From Cutaneotrichosporon cavernicola (Eukaryota; Basidiomycota; Tremellomycetes; Trichosporonales; Trichosporonaceae), in NCBI RefSeq assembly GCF_030864355.1, contig NC_083393.1, positions 248,001 to 312,000 on the forward strand: a stretch of DNA of 64,000 nt, read 5' to 3'. Position 1 is the stretch's first letter, and every line of letters starts with the position of its first letter. The notes beneath the pieces are model-generated. The model was not told the DNA's origin. It did no database searches and saw nothing but the letters and a program-made list of their open reading frames with translations. Position numbers and translations under genes: made by a program. This document shows, piece after piece, positions 55,301 through 64,000 of this stretch.

Positions 55301-58300
55301 CTTGGAGCAGCGCGGGCGCGCACTGAGGGAGGGGCGCCGAGAGATTCTGGAACGTAGGCGGTGGTAGTCGATGGAGGAGGGCCACGCATGGAAGCCGGAG
55401 CGGCGCCCAGAGACTCAATCTCCGTCCGCTGCATAGTCGAGGCAGGTAAAGCGCGCATGGAAGCCGGAGACGAGCCGACGCTCTCTGGGACGGTCGCTGC
55501 ATGCGTGGAAGCAGGCGAAGAACGCATGGACTGTGGTGTGGAACCAACGCTCTCAGCGACGGTAGACATATGGGTCGAGGCCGGAGGAGCACGCATAGAC
55601 AGTGGCGCAGTGCCAACGGTCTCGGCGATCGTCGAGACATGTGTTGAGGGGGCTGGCGCGCGCATGGAGAGAGGAGACGAGCCGACACTCTCGGCAATCG
55701 TAGATACATGGGTAGACGGAGGAGGTGCGCGCATAGAGCGCGGCACAGAGCCCAGGCTCTCGATTATCGACGAGACATGAGTGGATGGCGCTGCGCGCAT
55801 TCCGAGGGGCGGCGATCCGACACTTTCTGGGATGGTGGAGACGTAGGTCGACGGCGGTGGCGCTCGCATTGAGAGCGGCGGGCTGCCCATACTCTCAACG
55901 ACGGTCGGTACCCAGCTCGAAGCCGGCGGCACACGCATTGAGAGCGGGGGACTACCCATACTCTCGACGGCGGTTGGCACCCAGCTCGAGGCCGGCGGTG
56001 CACGCATAGACGCGGGTGCGCTCCCGACCATCTCGGGTATGGTCGACATGTGAGTTGACGGTGCGGCGCGTAGACGTCCCATCGAGAGGGGCGGCGATCC
56101 CACCGTCTCTGGTAGCGTCGGGCCCCATGTTGAGCTAGGCGGGGCCCGCATGCTAGAAGGCGGCGAACCGACCGTCTCAGCGAGCGTGGGCTCCCAGCTG
56201 GACTGGACGCTCGTGGGCGCGCGGCCCGTGACGAGAGACGGCATCGAGCTGGCCGTTGCGAAGTTCTCGTTTGTTCTCCCGTCGCTCACGACTGTGTAGG
56301 CGGCCGTTGTAGCCGTGCCGTACGAGGACACCTCGTTGGCTGTGCCGTACACACTGCTCCGTGCGCGGGGTATCCGGGTAGAAGCGCGCGACGAAGCCGT
56401 AGAGCCAACAGACGAAAGGCGCTCAAGCTCGGCGAGCATCGCAAAGTCGACGTCTGGCTCGCTGACGGGCGTAGTCGCGCGCGTGATGTCTCGAGGGTTC
56501 CCGATTGGTGACGCGGTGTTGTAGCTGGAGCTCGAGGAGGACATTTCCGGGGTCCCGAAAGACGAAGGCTCGCTTGCAGTGCCATACCGCGTTGCCGTCG
56601 CTGTAGGCGCCGGGCCAGAGACGTAGCTCGACAGCTCAGTTGCCGTGCCGAACCGAGTTGCAGCCGGCGTAGGCGGCGGACCAGAAGCGTAGCTCGACAA
56701 TTCCGTTACTGTGCCGAACCGGGTTGCAACTGGAGTGGGCGATGCGTCTGACGCGAAGACAGTCGTGGTAGGCGCCGGCGTCGCCGTCGTGTAATTGCTC
56801 TGCGGTGGTGCGGCAGTCGGTGTCGCGCCAGACGAACTGGAGCTCGAGCTCGAGCTGGAACTCGGAGAGCTAGAGCTCGAACTCGAGCTTTTGGAAGTCG
56901 AACTCTTTGAACAGGAACTCTTTGAGGTGGAGCTCTTCGACGAGGTTGAGGGCGTTGACGGCGGCTGAGCTGTGAGCTCCGTAATCGATGCAGTGGGTAC
57001 CGTCGCTACTTGCGTGCTGGCCTGCGGCGTGCCAAACGAGCTGGGGGCTGGTGCAGAACCGTAGTGGCTGGCAGGGTCCGCGAAGGAGGTGGGCACACGG
57101 GGCGAATCGTAGACGCTCCCTTGCTGAGCAGTCATGAGGGTGCTTGGGGGCGGAGGCGCGCTGCCGTACGTGCTCCCCTGCTGTGCAGTCTCGGCTGAGC
57201 TGGGTGGAAGGGGAGCGCTGCCGTACATGCTGCCTTGCGGCGCGGTCATGTGTGTGCTCGTCGGCGCTGGCGCGTTTCCGTACGTGCTTCCCTGCCTGGC
57301 CGTGCCGAAGGTGCTGGGGACTTGAGCGCTCCCGTACGCCGTACTAGGTACAGCAGCACCAAAGGAGCTGGGCACAGGTGCGGAGCCATAGCTGCTCACT
57401 GGTGGCGCAGTCCCGAGGTTAGTTGGCGGGACGGCGGTTCCGAAGGAACTGGGTGCCTGCGCCGAGCCGAACGAGCTAAGAGGATGAGCTGTGCCGAACG
57501 AGCTGGGGCTGGGTGGCTGGGCGGTGCCAAACGAGCTGGTCGGTTGTGCGGTTCCAAACGAGCTGGGTGGCTGGGCTGTTCCGTAGGAGCTGGGTGGTTG
57601 CGCCGTTCCAAACGAGCTTGGTGATTGCGCTGTGCCGAAGCTGCTGGACGGAGGCGCCGACCCGAACGAGCTCGGCGCCTGTGCGGAGCCGTATTGACTA
57701 CCCGGATGAGCAGTCCCGAAGCTGCTGGGAGGAACTGCTGTTCCGAAGGTGCTCGGCGCACCGACCGTGCCGTACTCCCTCCCTGGGGGCGCAGTGCCGA
57801 ACGAACTCGAGGCCTTGGCAGTGCCGAAAGAGCTTGGCGCCTGGGCAGTTCCGAAGCTGCTTGACGGAGGGGCAGTACCAAAGCTGCTTGGCGGAGGAGC
57901 AGTACCAAAGCTGCTTGGCGGAGGAGCAGTACCAAAGCTGCTTGGCGGAGGAGCAGTACCAAAGCTGCTTGGCGGAGGAGCAGTACCAAAGCTGCTTGGT
58001 GGAGGAGCAGTTCCGAATGAGCTGGATGGAGGGACCGAGCCATATTGGCTGCCTGGCGCGGTCCCAAAGCTGCTTGGCGGAGGAGCAGTACCAAAGCTGC
58101 TCGGAGGCTGGGCGGTGCCATACCCGCTGTCAGATGGTGCGCTGCCGAAGCTACTTGGAGGCTGGGCGGTGCCGTACGAGCTTGCCTGAGCGTAGCCCTG
58201 GGCGTGGTGGAGACTGCTGTTGCGCTGGACGTCGACCTCGTCCATCGGCCGGTCGTACAGCACGTACCGGCGGGTATCGTCCGAGCCCTGCCGCTCACGG

Positions 58301-60649
58301 GGAACGACTGTGCCGGAGCCTGTTCCCGTGGATCCAGTCTTCTCGATCGAGACGGGCGAGCGACGGCGAGGAGTGGACGGCTCGCTGGGGAGTGGGACGG
58401 TCACGGGTGCGGTGACGGCCGAGGCGAGGGAAGAGATCGAGCGCTCGCTTTGTGCGATTGGAGAGGATGGACGCGTACGATCACGTGAGATGCGGGGCGA
58501 GCCTGACGCTGGCGTGAGGTAGCTGTCGCCGCTCATCGAGGGCGAGTAGCGTCCGCGCGAAGAGCTCGTTCGGGAGCGACTGCGCGAGGCCGGGGAGCGG
58601 GTCAGTGCCGTACCAAAGATGCTTGGGGCGAGGGTCGACGCCTGCGGAGACAGCGGCGGCGGCGGGATGCCTCTTGCGAACACAAAGTCTCTGCTGGCCG
58701 GTTGCTTGGCGACCGCGGGAGTCAGCATCTCGGGCGTTCCGTCAGCGAGCTCGCGCAGGTCAATGTCGCTGGCGACACGGCGTAGCGAGCGCCGCTTCAC
58801 ACCCCCAGCTGCCAATCGCCGAGAGTCGCGAGACGTGAGCGATGCGATGAAGCCGCCAGCGGTGCTAACCACGGCATCGTCGGTCGTCTGGTGTGCGGTG
58901 GGTGGTGTACCGCCCTTGCTGTATCTAGTAGAACCTGAACCCGAGCCGGAACGGTTGCTGACCACGGACGGTGCACGCACAATCGCGAGCCGCTGCTCAA
59001 GGACCCTCCACACTGCGCCCGACCACGAGGCTGCTGTCAGCGCTTTGCGAGCTTTGTATCTCACCTCGCTCGCGAGCCGAGTCGAAGGCGATACGCTCGT
59101 TACCGTCGTCGTACACGACCTTGAGCGGATAGAGGATCGCGGCGATGCCCTGCTTGCGCGCGGCCACAGCACTGATGTCCGTGGCCTCGGGATGCGTCGG
59201 GCAGTACATGGACTGGATCTCTGGACATCAGCTGGGTCTAAACCTGGGAGCTCACCCTCGCAGAACTCAAGATCAAGCGTCACCTGGGCCTGGATGCCCT
59301 CAAGCGTACGCCAGTTAAGTTGCAGCCCATCGACATACAGCCGCGCATCGGTCTGCACCCATGAGTACTTCTCTGGGTCGATCGGGTCGTAAACGTTGAA
59401 GAAGTACACTGTACCGACGAGCAGTGGCTTGCTTGGTCAGCTGGTCCATCCAAAGACTTACCAAACCTGTGACAGGCTTTGACACCGACTTGACGCGCGT
59501 CGACGGCGCGGGAGACGGGACGCGAGGCACGTCGTCGGGTGAGAGCTTGTCTGTCGTAGTGGGCGAAGGTGACTTGGAGCTGCCCCTGTCTGATGCAATC
59601 TCGGCCAGGCTTGAGATACTGTCGTTCCGCCGCCGCCGACGGAGGCTGAAGTTGGTTGCGCGGTCGCGGCGCAGACTCTGCGGCTCATCTGCCGTCTCTG
59701 TTACAGTCATCGCGCTCCATGAGGCTATGATGTTTCTAAAGTTTGACGGCGAGGGCTGCGTGCTCGGCTCTTGACGTGGCGGCGACGGACGCCGCACCTG
59801 CGAAGGTGAGAGGGGCTTGGGCTTGGGGGACGGAGGGGAGAAGAGCCGGGTGGAAGGGGGAGGAACGGCCGGGGTGGCTGGAGAGGCCGGAGCGGGCACC
59901 GTAGCGGTGGGTTTGACGGGTGAGCTCGAGTTTGCAGGCGTCGGCAGACCGCGTTTCTCGGGCGAGCCTCTGTACGAAAGTGGCAGTTGGGTGTCCGCCT
60001 TTTTATCCTCAAAGAAGTCACGCAGGCTCTTGACGCCCTTACCACCGCCACGCTTGACGGGACTGGACGGCGAAGGCGGTTCCTGCGGCTTGGACCTTGT
60101 AGGTCCCGAACTGCGACCTGATTCACTAGAGGAAGGCTCGGTGTGTTCTGTGAGTGTATCGAGAATGTCGGGTGTTCGCGGGCCATTGCGAATCGAGATG
60201 CCGAGGCCATGTAAGCCATGCTGGGCGGGCATTCTCTGCTGCACAGGCGGAAGGGCAGGGGAAGCAATAGGGGATCGGATGTTGGGTGAGTGAGGGGGTG
60301 ATGTGGCGGGGGAAGATATGAGCTGGCGCGCTGGGCCGCTAGGCGTGGGCGAGTCAACGATCGACGGCGCCGCGAGTGCGTCGAGCCGTGCAAACAGGTC
60401 GTCATAACGCGCGTCTAGCGTAACCAGTGTGCCGCCCGTGTACTGTGGCGTTATGGCGTCAGGCGCTTGGCGCTGGGGCGAGGGCGAGGTGGTTGTAATT
60501 TGGGGGACGGAGGAAGAGGAGCGTGCTGGGGACAAGAGTGATGAGTCGGGATTGTCCGCGAGTGCCGTCAGCGTCTGTACGACCGGCGACGGCTTGTTGG
60601 CTGGGCTCCACCGCCGCGGTGTCGGAGACAGCGGCGGCGTGGAGGCCAT
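49314..60649 (-). CDS. giant repeat-rich scaffold-like protein, unknown function
   Basis: Eight exons on the minus strand (60649-59462, 59427-59256, 59220-59065, 59030-53609, 53577-52245, 52209-50188, 50152-49634, 49586-49314) encode 3,694 residues. Each junction keeps phase and has a CTGAC/CTAAC-type branch and a 31-47 nt intron, so the five long open frames are one gene. Layout: disordered Pro/Ser N-terminus; a compact, PH-like-looking segment at about 397-525 (GTVYFFNVYDPIDPEKYSWV, DARLYVDGLQLNW, SARERASWSGAVWRVLEQ); [FY]G[ST]A repeats at about 795-1180; a 22-24 residue repeat at about 1460-1745; Leu-rich coiled coils near 1875-1905 (KLDKLDKLDKLDRL) and at 2550-2620; Ala/Pro/Lys-rich repeats; a charged helical region at 3430-3600; and a Pro-rich end. 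No membrane segment. The PH-like call is weak. It probably organises a cortical or septal structure, but that is inference. Confidence 0.75.
50440..50600. repeat. Ala/Pro/Lys tandem repeat in the giant gene
   Basis: Three to four copies of a unit coding PAAKPAPAAPTTAT; two copies of about 57 nt are nearly identical at the nucleotide level, indicating recent duplication. Confidence 0.75.
55300..56165. repeat. 22-24 residue tandem repeat array in the giant gene
   Basis: About 12 copies of a degenerate unit coding R-[AG]-P-P-[AP]-S-T-x-[VM]-S-T-[IV]-x-E-[ST]-[VM]-G-S-x-P-x-S-M. The unit boundaries recur every 66-72 nt. Copies differ at the DNA level, so the array is old. Confidence 0.85.
57000..58170. 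repeat. [FY]GTA repeat domain in the giant gene
   Basis: About 45 copies of a motif close to P-[SP]-S-S-F-G-T-A, with Y replacing F in some, over roughly 390 residues. Confidence 0.9.
57878..58012. repeat. 27-bp near-perfect tandem repeat
   Basis: Five consecutive 27-bp units, four of them identical, each coding SSFGTAPPP on the minus strand; another copy lies near 58072. Such identity indicates recent expansion and likely length variation between strains. Confidence 0.92.
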
Positions 60650-60691
60650 GGTTAAGGTGCCAAAGAAGAAGGGATTGGGGTATACCTGGTG

Positions 60692-60750
<59 letters not shown>

Positions 60751-61530
60751 GAAGGAGAGATGAGATATTTGTGCAGGGAATATGTTTAGGGGAGGAGTTG
60801 TCAAAGGAGGGGGTTGTATGTGTCGGTGGATTTGAGCGTGCTTGTTTTTTCTTCGCCGTTTGGTGTTTGGGTAGGAATGTTGACCGCACAGGCAGTGGGG
60901 TAAGGGGTTAAGACGTCTGTGTTTGGTTGAGACACAGCGGTGGGTCCGCTCAGACCTAGTCGAGGGTGGGGTCACTGTTCGAGGTCCCGCTCGGATCGGG
61001 TCACAGTAAGTAAGTGAAGGGCAACTTTGGTATCTGAAGATCTGGGAGTGAGTGAAGGATTGTTTGGTATCATTTAGGTAACTCTTGTTTGAATGACCTG
61101 GTGAGCCAAGACACTGAACAATGGAATGGGTGCGAGGTGTGAGGTGGCGAAGGGTGGCGCTGAGACCGCCGATCTGGAGTCAACTTGTGTCTGGATCCAG
61201 TTCAACCCCTCACCCCATATCCCATATCCCATATACCCCTGCGCTCGGACCACAACTTTCAAAATATATCCTCTCACGCTTTGGGTTATGTGGCGCTCTT
61301 CAGCCATACTGCCGTGCTTCTGTGAATTCTCTGTTATCAACTATTCCTGCACTCCTGGTGCCTCGGGGTCACTGTGGCGTCGTTGCTCGCATCGATGGAC
61401 GGGTTGGCTCAATGTGGGGATGGCATGCAATGTACAACACGTGGGGTGGGTGGTAATGGACGGGGCGGTGGGGTACCCAGCGCTCGTGCAGGTTAATCGG
61501 TAACGACTCATCGTTGGGTTCAACGTTCGG
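60650..61530. other. promoter and leader region of the giant gene
   Basis: About 0.9 kb between the SOF1 3' end and the giant gene's start. It contains the GA dinucleotide repeat listed separately. No gene seen. Confidence 0.5.
60695..60747. repeat. (GA)n microsatellite
   Basis: 53 bp of uninterrupted GA dinucleotides (CT on the transcribed-gene sense strand), 46-98 nt upstream of the giant gene's ATG, probably in its 5' UTR. Confidence 0.98.
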
Positions 61531-63207
61531 TCACTTCTGCTCCTTAATAATGGCCTCTGCGGTGCGTCAGCATACGTCTCCTCGCACCCGACTGAAACAT
61601 CTCGAATCCATGTAGACTCACTCTTACGCTCGGCCTTGGGCTTCTCCTTGCCCGCACGCGTATGCTTCCGCCTCCTGTCCTCCTTGACCTTGCGCGCCTC
61701 AAGCATTTCGCGCTTGAGCTTCTGTGTGTTGTGGACGCTCGCGGGAAGGTGGCGACGTTCGGCAATCTGGCGGACGTGCTTTTCCGACGACCACTGCTCA
61801 ACGAGCTTCTGGCGGTACTCCATTGCCGTGCGTTCCTTGGTGGAGATGGGCCCCAGCTTCTGCGACGCATTCGTCTTCCAGATACGGACATTGCCGTCGT
61901 CTGACGCCGAGAGCACAAAGTCAGCAGTGGGGGTGTACGTGACATCAAAGACGCGCTGCATGCGCTTGGTGTGGTAAACGTCGCGCGACTTGCCAGTGTC
62001 TCGTTTCCACAGGCGGACCGTGCGGTCCCAGGATCCTGACACAAACTCCTCTCCTGTAGGACCTAAATTGTTAATACCAATCTTGGAAGCCAAGACCCTA
62101 AGGAAAGACTCACTCCAGTCACAACCCATGACTCCACCAACGTGACCCTTGTAAATTTGGGTCGGCGATTCGAGGTTGCGAATGTCGAACGTGTACAAGT
62201 TGTGGTCCTCGGATGCGAGGAGCATGACGGTTGGAAGGGTGGGGCACCACGAAAGGGCATTTGAGCGCATGTTCATCATGATTCGGCGCTCAGCCTTGCC
62301 GGTACGGATGTCGTACAGGCACATTGTGCGGTCGGTTCCCACGGACGCGAGCACGCTCGTCTCGCTCTGGTTGAAGCGCACAGAGGTGACCGTCTCCACC
62401 GACGAGCCGAATTGCAGGGTCGAAAGCGGGCTGGAGCGGTTCTCGTCCCAGACTTGCACCGTACTCGACGCCGTCGCGAACATGGCGTCGCTGCGGTGGT
62501 GGTCGATCCCGTTGAAGCCGTTCTTGGACGTGTAAATCATGCTGGGTTCGAGGTTGAGGCCAAAGGTATTCCTCTTATCCTCGTCCATTGCGAGGTCGTC
62601 GTCGTCGTCGTCCTCTCCCACCGCGCCAGCACTGTCCAGCACCTCGTCACCACCCTCGTCGTCGTCAACCTTGAGGCCCGGCGCAAATGCCGACGAGCGC
62701 CAGATCTTGATCGTGCCATCGAGCTTTCCGCAGGTCACAATCCCACGCTTGCCGTCGCGTGCCTCCGAGGTCCAGCACACTCCGCCGACCATGCCCTTGT
62801 GGGCGTCGATCTTGAGGAGCGATCGGCGTTGGGATAGCGAATGCACAATGACCTCGCCGTCACCACCACCGGCAGCAACAACAGAGACGCGACGAGGGTC
62901 CTTCCCCAGACAGTAGGCACCATCCTGGTGACCCCCGAGAGAAGCAACGAAGGGCTTGGCGAACATGCGGTCCATCTTGGCAGCGGTGATAGCGCGCTGG
63001 TACTCGCGAGGCTTGGCAAACGGATGCAAGTGGGGAGCGAGGTTGCGCTGCAGCGGGTGAGGGGCAGAGGCGCTGAGGGTCAGCGGTCAAGATATCAGAC
63101 ACTCACGAAGAAGGCAGATGGTCGTCGAGCGACCGGGAAATCATCTTGATCTTCTGCGGAACGTTAACGTGGTTCACAGCAGAACACATCAAGACACGTA
63201 CGACCAT
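61531..63207 (-). CDS. SOF1: SOF1/DCAF13, U3 snoRNP-associated WD40 protein
   Basis: Five exons on the minus strand (63207-63202, 63153-63107, 63072-62114, 62062-61622, 61556-61531) encode 492 residues, the usual length. Sof1 is a WD40 protein of the small-subunit processome needed for 18S rRNA processing. Landmarks: KIKMISRSLDDHLP, HPFAKPREYQRAITAAKMDR, RMFAKPFVASLGGHQDGAYC, WD repeats (GTIKIWRSS, STVQVWDENRSSP, DRTMCLYDIRTGKAERR, WDRTVRLWKRDTGKSRDVYH), and the Sof1 C-terminal domain (ASQKLGPISTKERTAMEYRQ, RRHLPASVHNTQKLKREM) ending in AIIKEQK. The first coding exon holds only ATG GTC. Intron 3 (62063-62113) is exactly 51 nt, in frame and without a stop, so it would be translated if retained; splicing it gives the conserved CDWSPTGEEFVSGSWDR. 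An acidic insert DDDDDDLAMDEDK lies in the WD region. Confidence 0.93.
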
Positions 63208-63576
63208 GTTGGGCGAATTGTCTTGCTTTGAAGCAGCTGGCCCAGGTGTGCAAAGATGCGCTTGAGTTGTTGATATTAGGCCGTTGCAATACTGGGTGAG
63301 ATGCGAAGCTGCGACTAACTTGCCTCGAGCCAAAATCAATTGTGGAAGCTTGCCACCCCACGTGCGACGTATTCTATCCCCCCCTTTACACACCCTCCTT
63401 TCTGCCTCACTCAGAGTTGAGAGAGCAAGGCCCGATGCCACAGCCATGATTACCCGATTACGAAGACATGCATGGACAATAATCGTTGCCCCTATGCTAA
63501 CAACATGTAACAGATCTACTGGAATGCTTGAGTTCATGACGGAAGAGCAAGAGGACCAGGGTTGGCAGATCAGGAA
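63208..63576. other. intergenic region upstream of SOF1
   Basis: About 370 bp between SOF1 and the partial gene at the right edge; should hold the SOF1 promoter. Confidence 0.5.
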
Positions 63577-64000
63577 CTAGTCCTCCATCATGAGCCACTC
63601 GCGACTGCCAACCTTGATCTTCGGGTTGCCGTTCTCGTCCTCCTCATCTTCGTCCTCGTCGTCCTCTACCTTCTTCTTGCTCTTGGGAGGCGGCGGCGGA
63701 AGTGCTTTGACGCCAGGGCCTATGGAGCCATGTAGTGGGACGATGTTGATGCGCTTCGACATGCCCGTTCGCCTCGCGCCCGGGAACTTGGCCAGAACCC
63801 CTGCAAGATCATTGCGTGCTGTGTGTTAGCATACGATCAAGACCCCAGCAGGCAAAGAGCACCTTGAACCCAAGGTTGGCTATGCCGTCGTCATCACCGA
63901 ACTCACGCGTGCGCCATCGCCCTCCACCAGGTGTTGAAGACGAGGCTGGTGGAGTGCTGTGGGCAGGTCGCAGGACTCGGGCGAACTGAGGCGTAACCGC
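63577..64000 (-). CDS. 3' part of an unrecognised gene
   Basis: Last two exons on the minus strand: 64000-63907 (partial) and 63818-63577. The 88-nt intron has GTGAGT, GCTAAC and CACAG signals and joins ...GGGRWRTP to RNDLAGVLAKFPGARRTG in frame. The product continues MSKRINIVPLHGSIGPGVKA, a Pro run, a Lys/Asp/Glu-rich acidic stretch and ends VGSREWLMMED. The rest lies outside the window. I do not recognise the family. Confidence 0.6.

Overview
The window is nuclear DNA of a basidiomycete yeast, most likely Tremellomycetes, order Trichosporonales (Trichosporon/Cutaneotrichosporon/Apiotrichum type). The evidence is GC-rich intron-dense coding sequence, very short introns (mostly 31-55 nt) with a CTGAC or CTAAC branch site a few bases before the acceptor, and eukaryotic housekeeping genes. 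All gene models were spliced by hand from reading frame, splice consensus and family similarity recalled from memory; no database search was run.

Layout. 1-7333: end of GET4 (+), a small two-cluster Cys/His protein (+), a gamma-tubulin complex GCP5/6-like gene (-), POLD4 (+). 8900-12215: Zn2Cys6 transcription factor (+). 13352-13726: small unknown gene (+). 14192-19116: a JmjN-JmjC-ePHD histone demethylase of KDM4 type whose reading frame runs on, without stop, into a complete dihydrofolate synthase (+). 19369-24144: a Trp-rich unknown protein (-) and COP9 signalosome CSN3 (-). 25223-26652: nitronate monooxygenase with an apparent GT-TG intron (+). 27165-27260: intron-containing tRNA-Leu(CAG) (-). 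29572-31155: CBM5/12-like plus DM9 protein (+). 33675-35531: DUF1308 protein (-). 35820-37318: SRA/YDG (UHRF1-like) protein (+). 37568-40009: ribosomal protein genes RPL7 (-) and RPP1 (+), head to head. 40358-43425: KPWE-motif peroxin-like protein (-) and a single-pass membrane protein (-). 45503-49112: TRP5 (-) divergent from RSA3 (+). 49314-60649: a giant 3,694-codon scaffold-like gene with FG/YG repeats (-). 61531-63207: SOF1/DCAF13 (-). 63577-64000: 3' part of an unknown gene (-).

Themes. Most genes are housekeeping (ribosome assembly, translation, tryptophan and folate synthesis, protein turnover). Two chromatin genes stand out: the SRA protein, suggesting maintenance of cytosine methylation, and the demethylase-folate synthase fusion. 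JmjC demethylation releases formaldehyde and tetrahydrofolate traps formaldehyde, so the fusion may join demethylation to one-carbon capture; this is the strongest candidate for an undescribed system here. The region is also rich in micro-exons (8, 14, 16 and 17 nt) and has unusually gene-poor stretches at 27.3-29.6 kb and 31.2-33.7 kb.
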